A stretch of DNA of 64,000 bases from Chitinophagales bacterium (GCA_018401955.1 JAGYJT010000003.1:1-64000); one strand, 5' to 3'; numbered from the stretch's first letter, positions 34,962 to 43,898 are shown. The notes: generated from the letters alone by a model not told the origin. A program made the numbers and translations.

Positions 34962-36320
34962 TTCCGCTTTCCTGATTTTTACTTTTGATAGTAAATTGTT
35001 TGCTACATTGCCGCCTTGTTTCAGTCCCATTTCAAATGCGGGGCGATAATGTATACCCGCATATAAACGACTCATACCAGCCTCATTTGCGGCATCTTTA
35101 AACGAGTTGAATGTGCGAGGCGGGCGATTGTATGGCACATTGGTAGAGTCGGTATACGTAAGGGTATCACCAAACAGTTCAGTTAGTACTGTTGCCGCCG
35201 ACATCGATATTACGCTATGCGCACTAGTATGTTCCGGAAACATTGGTGTTTCAATCAAAGGCTTCCACTCTGGGTCAATATAACGGTTTATGTACGTTTC
35301 GGGGCGCACCAAGTTTGATGTAAATTTCTCATGCCAGGCACTTATAAAACCATCAGCTAGCGCAACCGAAACTAACATGTATGCCTCCATGCTTTGGCAT
35401 AGATTAGCATTGCTTAGCTCACAAGCATATCTGGTAATATTTATCCAGTGTGCCCCAGGCGAAAACTGCCTGCGCAAAGCCATATAGTGTCCAGCGTTTT
35501 CTGATACTAAGGGGTTGCAATCCCAAAATAGCGCTATCGGTAAATGATCGGGTTGGGTATTGTTTACCGTTTCATAAACTTCTAAGGCATAATTATAAAA
35601 ATCAGAACCTTTTTCAGCGCTAAATGGAGCCGCCAAGCCTGGTGAAAACTCACCTGGGTTTTCCATAGCAAAAGGCCTTATCGTTCCCCAATATGGCTCC
35701 AAAGCAGCAATGTATTTTGGCGGCGTTGGTATCCATGCAGCTGGGTTGTCATAGTCTACCTCATACCGAGGCATGTTACGGGTTTCTTTGAAATTATCTT
35801 TTTTAGACCATGCAATAATAAATGCGCCCGCCTTTTTACCCCAGCTTATTGAGCTATCAACAACGGCTTGGTCAAGGTTCGCGCTTAGTTCTTTAATTAA
35901 ACTGTCGGCCTCTGCATCAATAATGTGGTCGCGATATACGATACTGTTAGCGGCATCTCTAAAAGCAGCAACCATTGAAATAGTTGCATTTATCTCAACA
36001 TTTGGGTTCGGTATGGGTAGCGTATCCAGCTCGTTTAGTTGCCCGCCCAACGATATTTTGGTGCTGTCTGCTGGCAATAAAGCCTCATACGCCGCAATGT
36101 TGCTGTAGGCAAAAGCCCTGCTCGCCACTGGAGGAGCGAAACCATCTTGCAGTAGGGCTTCGGTAAGTGCCCAGTTAAGCCTCTGTATTACAGAAGCTTG
36201 GTCAGTAAATGTTATACCCTTTTCTGTTGCTGTAGCTGAGGTACATGCGTAATAAGTAGAAACAATTCCACCTAATAATACGCAAACAACCAACGTTTTT
36301 AACAAACTAGAAATTCTCAT
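34950..36320 (-). CDS. Vanadium-dependent haloperoxidase / PAP2-type lipoprotein
   Basis: This protein has about 456 residues from the ATG at 36320, with a lipoprotein signal (STYYAC, Cys26). The C-terminal half carries the vanadate/phosphate site of the vanadium haloperoxidase-PAP2 superfamily: NLVRPET (R339), EWKPLIETPMFPEHTSAHS with SAH in place of SGH (366-368), RPPRTFNSF, and SRLYAGIHYRPAFEMG with the final His at 424. This fits Bacteroidota vanadium-haloperoxidase-like proteins, though phosphatase activity cannot be excluded. The upstream TTG at 36344 would overlap the -7 promoter element, which supports the ATG at 36320. As an exported lipoprotein it would act in the periplasm or at the surface. 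It is under a promoter with a palindrome of its own. Confidence 0.85.
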   Translation of the reverse strand: MRISSLLKTLVVCVLLGGIVSTYYACTSATATEKGITFTDQASVIQRLNWALTEALLQDGFAPPVASRAFAYSNIAAYEALLPADSTKISLGGQLNELDTLPIPNPNVEINATISMVAAFRDAANSIVYRDHIIDAEADSLIKELSANLDQAVVDSSISWGKKAGAFIIAWSKKDNFKETRNMPRYEVDYDNPAAWIPTPPKYIAALEPYWGTIRPFAMENPGEFSPGLAAPFSAEKGSDFYNYALEVYETVNNTQPDHLPIALFWDCNPLVSENAGHYMALRRQFSPGAHWINITRYACELSNANLCQSMEAYMLVSVALADGFISAWHEKFTSNLVRPETYINRYIDPEWKPLIETPMFPEHTSAHSVISMSAATVLTELFGDTLTYTDSTNVPYNRPPRTFNSFKDAANEAGMSRLYAGIHYRPAFEMGLKQGGNVANNLLSKVKIRKAELVQ

Positions 36321-36341
36321 TGCTGAAACATTAGTGATAGT

Positions 36342-36373
36342 CAAATTTATACTTAATTGACGGTTTGAACAAA
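36342..36373 (-). promoter_or_regulatory. Strong Bacteroidota promoter of the haloperoxidase gene
   Basis: On the reverse strand TTTG (36373-36370), a 20-base spacer and TAAATTTG (36349-36342) match the -33/-7 consensus exactly. Transcription would start about 17 bases before the ATG at 36320. The -33 box lies inside a perfect palindrome. Confidence 0.55.
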
Positions 36374-36377
36374 CCGT
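36360..36377. promoter_or_regulatory. Palindromic operator candidate over the -33 box
   Basis: ACGGTTTG (36360-36367), AA, CAAACCGT (36370-36377): a perfect 8-base inverted repeat with a 2-base centre. It covers the -33 TTTG of the haloperoxidase promoter, as expected for a repressor or activator dimer site. Confidence 0.5.
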
Positions 36378-36424
36378 GCAGAAACTGTAGTCTTTAAAAT
36401 AACCATTTTCACTTACAATAGGTA

Positions 36425-37399
36425 CTATTTAATGGAGTTTAATACCCAAGCATAGGTTTTACTTAAGCCCTCTTCAAGGGTTGTGGTAGCCCTCCAGCCA
36501 GTGGTGGAGTGTATTTTTGATACTTTTGGCACTCTTCGCATAATGTCTTCAAAGGCATCACCAAAGTTTTCGTTTGTATCCACGGTTTCGATGGATAATA
36601 CCTTGCCTGATATGGCAACAATGGTGCTTAGTACTTCGTGTACGGTGTGTTCGGTATCATTACCTACGTTAAACACCTCGCCATCGGCATTGGGTTCCAT
36701 TACTAACTTGATACAAGCTAATACAGCATCATCAATATACGTAAAACAACGGGTTTGGGCGCCCGAGTTATGCATTACCAGGTTTTCTCCTTTGGCCGCT
36801 CTCAATATGTTTCTAGATACTACAAAAGCTTCCGATTGTCGGGGGCCGTATATGTTAAAAAATCTAACTATACATCCTTTAAGGCCTTGTTGCTTAAAGG
36901 CCCCGCGCACGGCATGTTCCGCTGCACTTTTTGAGCTACTATAGCTCCAACGTTCAAAACTTGTTGAACCAAGTACCCGATCATCGTCTTCAGCCCAAGG
37001 CACGTTTGGGTTTTTGCCATATATTTCGCTGGTGCTACTAAAAAAAAGATAGCAGGCATGCTGCAGGCAGGCGTCAATTATGTTAAGCGTACCTACTACA
37101 TTGGTGCGCACCACATCAATAGGGTTCTCCATGTACCGTTCAATACCAACTTGAGCAGCCAGGTGGAATACTTTGGAAAAGGAAGAATCGATTATTGTTT
37201 CTATCAGGGCCTTATCGGTAACGTCGCCCACGATGTATTTAAAATTAGCATGCCCAATAATGGAGTGGATGTTTTGTGCTTGATGTTTGGGTGAAATATC
37301 AAGCCCAATAACCTGGTAACCTTCGTTAAGCAATTGCCCTGAAAGGTGACTGCCAATAAAGCCGTTGCAACCTGTAACTAAAATTTTTTCACCAATCAT
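36425..37399 (-). CDS. NAD-dependent epimerase/dehydratase (extended SDR)
   Basis: This 324-residue extended short-chain dehydrogenase has the NAD-binding TGCNGFIGSHL (9-19) and the catalytic Y153-x3-K157 (WSYSSSK) after an SSTSEIYG motif (121-128). YGPRQ at about 191 and a FTYIDD segment near 225 are typical of UDP-glucose 4-epimerase and UDP-glucuronate decarboxylase relatives. It acts on a nucleotide sugar in the cytoplasm. It lies downstream of a DegT aminotransferase in a reverse-strand operon, separated by 79 bases with a possible weak terminator, so it may also be transcribed on its own. I cannot say whether it epimerises, dehydrates or decarboxylates. Confidence 0.87.
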   Translation of the reverse strand: MIGEKILVTGCNGFIGSHLSGQLLNEGYQVIGLDISPKHQAQNIHSIIGHANFKYIVGDVTDKALIETIIDSSFSKVFHLAAQVGIERYMENPIDVVRTNVVGTLNIIDACLQHACYLFFSSTSEIYGKNPNVPWAEDDDRVLGSTSFERWSYSSSKSAAEHAVRGAFKQQGLKGCIVRFFNIYGPRQSEAFVVSRNILRAAKGENLVMHNSGAQTRCFTYIDDAVLACIKLVMEPNADGEVFNVGNDTEHTVHEVLSTIVAISGKVLSIETVDTNENFGDAFEDIMRRVPKVSKIHSTTGWRATTTLEEGLSKTYAWVLNSIK

Positions 37400-37436
37400 A
37401 AATTAATAAATAGCGGCTTCATATAACTGCAAAATA

Positions 37437-37457
37437 GATAAAAAAACCTACAAGGTT
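37437..37457 (-). terminator. Possible weak intrinsic terminator
   Basis: On the reverse strand AACCT-TGT-AGGTT forms a 5-base hairpin followed by a run of T residues, 22 bases after the stop of the aminotransferase gene at 37479. The stem is short, so termination would be partial. Confidence 0.33.
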
Positions 37458-37478
37458 GCTCCCTTTTACCGTTTGCTT

Positions 37479-38591
37479 TTATTTTCCATCTTCAAAAAAA
37501 CGATAGATTTCATTACAAACTTTATTTACTTGCTCCTCTGTCATGCCTACCCACAATGGCAGTGTAAGGGTTTCAAGCGCTAACAATTCAGCTTCGGGCA
37601 AACTCACCTGTGCCCACGGTAAGCTGGCATAAGCGGGCATTTGGTGTATGGGTGTAGGGTAATGCACGCCACTTGCTATTTGCTGTTTTTCAAGGTGGCT
37701 CCTCAATGCATCTCTGTATTTAGTGCGCACCACAAAAAGATTTGTGGCGGGCTCTAAGTTAGGCTCGGTAACGGGTAGTTTAAGCGGGGTGTCTTTTAAT
37801 TTATGTGTGTATAACGCGGCTAAATGCCTTCGCTCTTGCAAGAAGCGCTCAAAATGGTCAAGTTTAAGCGTTAATATCGCTGCTTGCATATCGTCCATAC
37901 GGCCTGTAGTGCCACAATATTGGTGCAATTGGTGACCAGTTTGACCATGATTGCGTAGGGCTCTACATTTTTGTGCGTATGCTTCGTTATTGGTAAAAAT
38001 AACTCCTGCATCACCGGTAGCAGCAAGGTTTTTTGTAGGATATAGGCTTACCGCAGTAATAGGGGCAAAGCCACCTAGCAGCTTGCCATTTAGCTTTGCA
38101 CCGAATGATTGTGAGGCATCTTCGATTAGTATATTGGTATTGGAGTTAATAGCGGCTGATGCATTGCCGTACAAGTGCGAAGCTAGCACCGTATTTTCAG
38201 TAAACACTTTAGGCATTTGCCAATTTTTGGCATCGGTATCTACCAAATGGGGCTTGCCACCTGCTGCAATAATAGCTTCGGCAACTGCAACAAAGGTATT
38301 GGCATTAATGGTTACTGAATCGCCAGCGGCTACACCAGTTGCTTTAAGGCTCAACTCGAGTGCCATAGTGCCCGATGACACCGCAATGGCATATTTGCAT
38401 CCCATATAACTTGCCGCAGCTTCCTCAAACTTTAATACGGCAGGGCCACTAATGTAAGTGCCACTTTTAAGCACCCCTTCAAGTGCTTTGTTGATGTTGT
38501 GGTACCCTATAATGGCCAACTCATTGGTTGGGTTAAACATAGGGATGGCCTGGGTAGTTTTGGAATGGGTAAAACTAGGAGTAGTGCTCAT
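37479..38591 (-). CDS. DegT/DnrJ/EryC1/StrS family sugar aminotransferase
   Basis: This is a 370-residue PLP aminotransferase of the sugar class. The Schiff-base lysine is K187 in LYPTKNLAATGDAG, and IEDASQSFGA (156-165) holds the aspartate paired with the pyridine ring. The protein is a second member of the family, distinct from that at 11607. It would aminate a 4-keto or 3-keto nucleotide sugar with glutamate. Its operon runs from the GGYSP membrane protein at 43847 down to the epimerase at 36425, so the amino sugar probably belongs to the same glycan. The ATG at 38591 is chosen; an internal Met at codon 18 (PMFNPTNE) would also fit. Confidence 0.9.
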   Translation of the reverse strand: MSTTPSFTHSKTTQAIPMFNPTNELAIIGYHNINKALEGVLKSGTYISGPAVLKFEEAAASYMGCKYAIAVSSGTMALELSLKATGVAAGDSVTINANTFVAVAEAIIAAGGKPHLVDTDAKNWQMPKVFTENTVLASHLYGNASAAINSNTNILIEDASQSFGAKLNGKLLGGFAPITAVSLYPTKNLAATGDAGVIFTNNEAYAQKCRALRNHGQTGHQLHQYCGTTGRMDDMQAAILTLKLDHFERFLQERRHLAALYTHKLKDTPLKLPVTEPNLEPATNLFVVRTKYRDALRSHLEKQQIASGVHYPTPIHQMPAYASLPWAQVSLPEAELLALETLTLPLWVGMTEEQVNKVCNEIYRFFEDGK

Positions 38592-38638
38592 AAGCTATAG
38601 CTAAATGCCATCAGGTAACATAAAGGTACAAAACAAGA

Positions 38639-39760
38639 TTACTTGATGCTAGGTTTTGAGGTAAGTTGCCATAAAACCACCACATAGGCAGCTAATAGGG
38701 CAGAGATACCCATCACAATTTTATAGTCAAGGCCCAGCAAATCGGTTGCCATTATAAAAGGGCTAGGGGCTAAAGTGCCCGGTTGCTGCGTAAATTGCTG
38801 CGCTAGCATGTATAATGGCAAATAAATTATAACCGCCAACACGAACCACTTAATGCTGAAAAGGGAATTTGTAAAACCCTCAAGCCGCCTATATAGGGCA
38901 GGGTTTATCTTACCCCAATCAATAAATAATAGATAAACGATGTACTGAAAATGGAAAGAGATATTAAAGATTAGGAAGGTAGTGGTATGGAAACCTATTG
39001 CCAGCAATAGCCATAGTCTAAACCACCGGGGCTTTACAATTGCAGCAAGAAACAATAATTCGAAAAACACGGCTCCCCAATCCATTACTTCCCACACTAT
39101 TGGGCTGGTTATATTTATCATCCATGTTGATAGCAGTTTCAAATCGCCGATTACATAGTATTGCGTAAAAAAGTGCCCTCTAGTGGCATGGGTACTTGTA
39201 TCTAACCAACCGCCTAATAATTTTGGTAGGCCAGCACTAAACATACCAAACCCCAATAGCAGAGCCATCATGGTTACAGGCCAAGTGTTGATGTTAGCGC
39301 TGTGGTTATTGTTTTTATGTTCATCAATTGAAAACTTGTTACCCCAGTTACCAAATGCCATGAACAACGGCACCAGCCACACAATTAAATCTTGCCCAAT
39401 TAAGCCATAAGAAAACATAAAGGATTTGCCTACTACAATAGCAATAAACAACGTGATGGAAACCCACCTAGTGTACCATCCAAACAAAAGGGCCATGCAG
39501 CATACTACCACTAACAAGCTTAGCCCTTGCAAAAACCAATATGGCGGAAAACCTGAAAAAAAAGCAGCTATCGAATACGCCGGGGGATTAAAAAATGCAT
39601 CGGGGCTGTTGGTTATCCATTCAAAATTAGGGATTCCCCAAACAAGTAAATATGATGCATACAGGATGCGATAAAGCCCTAGTGCTTCAGCACTCAAAGG
39701 GAACGACGTAAAAATCCATCGATCGAGCCAATGACTATATGTTGGCTGTATATTACTCAT
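38639..39760 (-). CDS. HTTM (vitamin K-dependent gamma-carboxylase-like) membrane protein
   Basis: This protein of about 373 residues, with roughly nine hydrophobic segments, matches the HTTM family, whose members include vitamin K-dependent gamma-carboxylase relatives. Visible features are an N-terminal ALGLYRILYASYLLVWG, a VGKSFMFSYGLIGQDLIVWL span, and FHTTTFLIFNISFHFQY near residue 255. The role of bacterial HTTM proteins is unknown for most members. The ATG at 39760 overlaps the end of the small gene upstream by eight bases, so the two are probably translated together and may form a complex. Carboxylation of a protein or glycan is only a family-based idea. Confidence 0.78.
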   Translation of the reverse strand: MSNIQPTYSHWLDRWIFTSFPLSAEALGLYRILYASYLLVWGIPNFEWITNSPDAFFNPPAYSIAAFFSGFPPYWFLQGLSLLVVVCCMALLFGWYTRWVSITLFIAIVVGKSFMFSYGLIGQDLIVWLVPLFMAFGNWGNKFSIDEHKNNNHSANINTWPVTMMALLLGFGMFSAGLPKLLGGWLDTSTHATRGHFFTQYYVIGDLKLLSTWMINITSPIVWEVMDWGAVFFELLFLAAIVKPRWFRLWLLLAIGFHTTTFLIFNISFHFQYIVYLLFIDWGKINPALYRRLEGFTNSLFSIKWFVLAVIIYLPLYMLAQQFTQQPGTLAPSPFIMATDLLGLDYKIVMGISALLAAYVVVLWQLTSKPSIK

Positions 39761-40247
39761 CAAGTAGGGGTAAAATTAAGGTGTATTGTATGCTAACCTC
39801 TGGGTTGCTGGGGTTTTCTTTATTGTATTGGTAGCTTATGGTTTCTACCTCTAAAAAATCAATATCTTTTGTGCCAGTAACTGATATCAGCCTTTCGTGT
39901 ATCCAATGCTTCGTGCTTTTATCAAGTACTATAGTATGGCTAGCTCTGTTTGCCACAAAAAGGTGGTTCATGGTGTGCCTCGCAAAATACTCAGGCAATA
40001 CATTGAATAAGGTAGTGTATTTTACTGGTATTCGTTGCTGGTTTTGGGTAATTGCATATAGGTTTCTATCGGTGTAGTACAAGCTTGTATGGTTATCAAG
40101 TACAGGTTGGAAGCCGGGCAAGTGCAAGCATGGGTATACATTACCCTGCGTTAATACCATATATAACTGCAACGGGAGAATAAAGGCTACTAGAATAAAA
40201 GCCACCCTTATGTGTTTGGTATACGGGCTTATTGTTTCGGGATCCAT
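39753..40247 (-). CDS. Small single-span membrane protein of unknown function
   Basis: This 164-residue protein has a short cytoplasmic N-terminus, one membrane segment at about 13-34 and a soluble external domain of about 130 residues ending in VSIQYTLILPLLDE. I recognise no domain. It overlaps the membrane protein gene upstream by 19 bases and the HTTM gene downstream by 8 to 11 bases, so it is embedded in an operon with tight coupling. The overlaps and the open frame support that it is real. By size and topology it could be the partner subunit of the HTTM protein. Confidence 0.72.
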   Translation of the reverse strand: MDPETISPYTKHIRVAFILVAFILPLQLYMVLTQGNVYPCLHLPGFQPVLDNHTSLYYTDRNLYAITQNQQRIPVKYTTLFNVLPEYFARHTMNHLFVANRASHTIVLDKSTKHWIHERLISVTGTKDIDFLEVETISYQYNKENPSNPEVSIQYTLILPLLDE

Positions 40248-41968
40248 ACTTCCATTTCACATTTGCAATAGGTATTGTAAACGGTACCCACAAGCGTATA
40301 GCTGTCGGGGAAATTGAGTTTGCTTGAAGATAAGCAATTTGCCACGTCAGGATGAATTGCTAAAGGTTTTACCACAAATACGTTAGTTTCTGTTATATCA
40401 TTTATGTGCCAGCAAGTATTATCAACGGCCTCTTTTACAGTGGCCCTTGTGGTTTCTCCAAAGTACCAAGGTACCTGTGGAGAGTAACCCTGCAACAGGT
40501 ATACTAGCCCAGGCAAATCATAAAGGGCCAGTATATAGTTACCTGGTACAAAGCCATTTGCAGTAAGTAACTCTTTTGTTTGGGTTACAAATGTTGCAGT
40601 GGGGGCGTCAAGCTTCACCTGGTCATGTTGCAATGGTTGCTCAGTTTGAGCAAACATAGATGATGCCATGCCATGAGGTAAATAGTTCGGGTATAAAAAC
40701 ACTTGCAAGAAAACAAGGGCGCAGCCAATAATAGATCCTGATTTTAGGATGCCCGACCATAATCGGGTGCCTGTATGCAGTTGTATGTTGTCCCACAATA
40801 TAATTAGTAACATTATCCATGCAGGCAGGTAAGAGAATAACGACATGGCCCAGTTGACAGCTGAACCTATGGCACAAACAAAGGGGATGGTAAATAGCAC
40901 CAAAGTGAGTAAAACTATGCTGCTACTAGCCTTGGAGTGCCGCCAAGTAATGTAACTGCCGCTTATAATGAGCAACAGCATTAAATCGATAAACCGATAA
41001 TGCCATTGTGGGAAATAATTTGTGGGAAACAAAAATGCTTGACCAACAAAAACTGCTATGCCTATAAGCATGGCCCAGGTTATGCGTTTTTCAAGCGTTG
41101 ATTTTTTTAATGCTAACAGGGTTCCAAAAATTACCATTAATGCTGGACCTATATTGATGATAAAGTGGAGCGTATCTTTTGCAAGGTAAGTTTTAAGAAC
41201 TATGTCAATAGGAGAGTAGCCAAGTTGCGATATGCGCTCGTAACTAATGTGGTAATACTCCACAAATTTGGTGAGACTTATTTGGGTACCAAATAGCACC
41301 ACCGATAATAACAACATGCCTATTGATACACCTATATAACCTATGAGCTTGCCTTGTTTTCTATTTGGCGAAAGCAATGATATTGAAAACCATAGGGCAG
41401 CTAAGAGGATAGCACTTGAGAACTTAACAATAAGCTGACTTGCGAGGACGATACCTAGTAAGGTAAAGAAAACAATTGTTTGCCAGCGCTGTGGTTTTTT
41501 ATTGATTGACTGCCAGTATAAAAGCATGCCGCCACCAGTGCCCATTAATAGATGTGTAACCGAGTCGTATGAGAGGCTGCGAGGATGCTCAGCGTTAAAA
41601 GTAGCCATAAAGCCACCAACTAAAAGTGCTGCAATCATTGCTGGAGAATAAAGCTCGGGCAACCGAGCCTTTAAGTACTTTGCGGCACCAATGCCAAGTG
41701 CCATAACTGCGCCAACTTCGGTAATGATACCTCCAATGCGCATTGCGGTTATATCCCAATCTACCCAGCCAAAGAAGGTTTGTACAAGGTAGTAGTAGTT
41801 TAGGTGCATATCGGGCGCATACAAATGCGCACTATGAAACCACAAAAGGTAATAGCCCTCATCGGTCATTTCAAAGCCCTTGTCAACCGACCAAGCCAAT
41901 ATTGCCAGCTTTACAGCGGCTAGTATTAGCAGCAGCAAAATAACCATGCTGGATTTGTTTTTAGGCAT
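40229..41968 (-). CDS. Polytopic membrane protein, GT-C-like, 'GGYSP' family member 4
   Basis: This 579-residue member of the family has a first segment at about 8-28, then GFEMTDEG (D36-E37) in the first external loop, ten or more spans, and a soluble C-terminal domain with ALYDLPGLVYLLQGYSPQVPWYF near residue 488, a DNTCWH motif and the tail CEMEVWIPKQ. It is unmistakably related to 12908, 14821 and 16650 despite lying 24 kb away. It follows member 5 in a reverse-strand operon after 46 bases and is followed by a small membrane protein and an HTTM protein. A perfect TAnnTTTG element sits just before its ATG. Function inferred as for the other members. Confidence 0.8.
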   Translation of the reverse strand: MPKNKSSMVILLLLILAAVKLAILAWSVDKGFEMTDEGYYLLWFHSAHLYAPDMHLNYYYLVQTFFGWVDWDITAMRIGGIITEVGAVMALGIGAAKYLKARLPELYSPAMIAALLVGGFMATFNAEHPRSLSYDSVTHLLMGTGGGMLLYWQSINKKPQRWQTIVFFTLLGIVLASQLIVKFSSAILLAALWFSISLLSPNRKQGKLIGYIGVSIGMLLLSVVLFGTQISLTKFVEYYHISYERISQLGYSPIDIVLKTYLAKDTLHFIINIGPALMVIFGTLLALKKSTLEKRITWAMLIGIAVFVGQAFLFPTNYFPQWHYRFIDLMLLLIISGSYITWRHSKASSSIVLLTLVLFTIPFVCAIGSAVNWAMSLFSYLPAWIMLLIILWDNIQLHTGTRLWSGILKSGSIIGCALVFLQVFLYPNYLPHGMASSMFAQTEQPLQHDQVKLDAPTATFVTQTKELLTANGFVPGNYILALYDLPGLVYLLQGYSPQVPWYFGETTRATVKEAVDNTCWHINDITETNVFVVKPLAIHPDVANCLSSSKLNFPDSYTLVGTVYNTYCKCEMEVWIPKQ

Positions 41969-41984
41969 TGGGCGTATGTTACTC

Positions 41985-41992
41985 CAAATTTA
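41985..41992 (-). promoter_or_regulatory. Putative -7 element before GGYSP member 4
   Basis: The reverse strand reads TAAATTTG, identical to the -7 element at 36349-36342, 16 bases before the ATG at 41968. No -33 box is visible at the right distance. Confidence 0.33.
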
Positions 41993-42014
41993 GGTTTTAA
42001 ACAATACAAATTGG

Positions 42015-43847
42015 CTATTCGGCGGGTAGGTTCCAATGTATTGGCGCCCATACTGCCAAGCTTTCTTGTGCATAAGGATTGAAGATAGTGCCCTCAAGAT
42101 AATATGCTTCGGGAAAAGGCACTTCACTATCCGATAGGCAATCAATAACCTGGCTATGGATGCCACTATTAATATAAATCAGCGGTAAGCGTATGTGTTC
42201 AGCCAGTTTTAGGTTTTGCAGATGCAGACAGCTATAGTTGCGCGAGTGCTCTACGGAAATAGCATTTTCATCGCTAAAGTACCAAAAGGTTTCTGGTATG
42301 TAGCCACCCATAGCCGTTACCGCACCGCACAAGTCTCCAAGGGCCAAAATGGGCCCACCCTGTTTATAGCCGCTTTGGTTGGTAAAGTTTTTCAATTCTT
42401 CAAAGAAGTTAGCAGTTGCAGGGTCTAGCACTATCCCATCCAAATAATGCAATCCTTTCACTGAAATGTTTTGCTCCGTAAGTGGGGCGTTCAATCCATA
42501 AGGGTTATATACTTGCACTGCCACATAGTTAACAATGCAAAATGCGATTAAAAATGCCATCATTTTTACCATCGCCCCAACGTTGTCTTTAAATAGATAA
42601 CCCATAAATAAAGCGATAAGAACATACCATGAAGCCAGATAACGGGTAAGGGTTTGTGTGGCGGTATTGCTACTGCCCAATAGCGCCATAAAGGGCAGGG
42701 CGCCTATCATAGCTATTAGTATGAGCCATTTCCATTGTTTTTGTTGGGCAAGTTGCTTTACCACTGGTGCACCACAGTATATTATTGTAAAAATGTGCAC
42801 GGCTATAAACCGGTAGTGAAACTCTGCCAAAAAACCATAGTGTATAGTAAGCGAGCATATGAGCCAAGTGATTATGCCGGCTGCATAGCCTATAAGGTAG
42901 CTGGTAGTTTGGTTGTTGGTTTTTGCTGCCAGTGCACGGCAAATAATATAGGCAATTGCCAATGGTATTAAAAAGTATACGCCGTTAAGTACAATATCAA
43001 CGTACAGGTAACCGCGCACAATAATGTAATATGGCTCGTATGCCAGTAGCCGAAGCAATGCAACTCCCTGGTTGAGGTTGTGCAGCCATAAGGCAAAACC
43101 TGTATACCCGTCGAAGAGTAAATACAAGAATGAGGCAAATCCGGCAAACAGAGCAAGCACTAGGGCTATGATAAACCTTTTAGGTTGGTTGGAAAATAGC
43201 CATATGAACAATAATACCCACGCAAACAGCAGTATACAGGTAGAAAACTTTACTACCAGTTGAGCACCCAATATTGCACCAATAAAAAACAGCAATACAA
43301 GCCCAGCAAGCTGTGAATATTTTTTTAACAGATTGACACCAGAAAAATACAGCATTACAGCACCACTTATTGCTAGGGTGCTGAAATAGCTAAAATCGTT
43401 ATAAGAGAATGCTCTTGGGTATACCGATAAAAATGCTGCCCCCAAAAACGTAAACAATACTAAAGGGGCAATTGGAAATTTTTTTTTCATAGCACTGGCG
43501 GCCCGATAAGAAAAAAAGCGGTGCATGCTATACGCGAAAAATAGCGTTGCTAAAGTTTCGGTTCCTATTGCTAGATATCTTAATGGCAAAATGCCATATT
43601 CTTTAAGGGGTATTAGGGCTGCCATTACATAGCTATAATAGTTGTGTGGCTCCGTTGGATATTGATCAAAAAAATTAAGCATCAGGATGTATAGTCCCTC
43701 ATCCCAAATGTCAAAACCTTTATTGGCTCCCCACAATTGTATGCCAAGTTTTATAGCCGATAGCAATAGCATAACATATACCAACAGTATAGGTAGCTGG
43801 CCTTTTTTATTATCGCCATTAATTGGCTGTATACTATTAGTTGGCAT
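42015..43847 (-). CDS. Polytopic membrane protein, GT-C-like, 'GGYSP' family member 5
   Basis: This is the most divergent member, 610 residues. The N-terminal segment is followed by GFDIWDEG (D49-E50). The multi-span region is the same size as in the others. The C-terminal block reads ALGDLCGAVTAMGGYIPETFWYF near residue 506, so the PGLVYL and GYSP motifs are only partly kept, while the following YSCLHL and the tail LAVWAPI persist. It opens the long reverse-strand operon 43847-36425. As with the others, the acid pair in the first external loop suggests a GT-C-type transferase using polyprenyl-phosphate sugars. No named family is recognised. Confidence 0.79.
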   Translation of the reverse strand: MPTNSIQPINGDNKKGQLPILLVYVMLLLSAIKLGIQLWGANKGFDIWDEGLYILMLNFFDQYPTEPHNYYSYVMAALIPLKEYGILPLRYLAIGTETLATLFFAYSMHRFFSYRAASAMKKKFPIAPLVLFTFLGAAFLSVYPRAFSYNDFSYFSTLAISGAVMLYFSGVNLLKKYSQLAGLVLLFFIGAILGAQLVVKFSTCILLFAWVLLFIWLFSNQPKRFIIALVLALFAGFASFLYLLFDGYTGFALWLHNLNQGVALLRLLAYEPYYIIVRGYLYVDIVLNGVYFLIPLAIAYIICRALAAKTNNQTTSYLIGYAAGIITWLICSLTIHYGFLAEFHYRFIAVHIFTIIYCGAPVVKQLAQQKQWKWLILIAMIGALPFMALLGSSNTATQTLTRYLASWYVLIALFMGYLFKDNVGAMVKMMAFLIAFCIVNYVAVQVYNPYGLNAPLTEQNISVKGLHYLDGIVLDPATANFFEELKNFTNQSGYKQGGPILALGDLCGAVTAMGGYIPETFWYFSDENAISVEHSRNYSCLHLQNLKLAEHIRLPLIYINSGIHSQVIDCLSDSEVPFPEAYYLEGTIFNPYAQESLAVWAPIHWNLPAE

Positions 43848-43890
43848 GCCGTGAAAATAAGCAATTACCCGCTTAGCTTTGTATTTTGGT

Positions 43891-43898
43891 TATCTTTG
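43891..43898 (+). promoter_or_regulatory. Putative -7 element for the 43947 gene
   Basis: TATCTTTG is a perfect TAnnTTTG, 48 bases before the ATG at 43947, in the 99-base divergent region. No -33 box is seen at the ideal spacing. A GCTTAG direct repeat flanks it. Confidence 0.38.

Noticed and set aside
36483-36944. 153-codon open frame on the forward strand
   Set aside because: It is inside the epimerase gene, opposite strand, with no domain and no ribosome-binding context.
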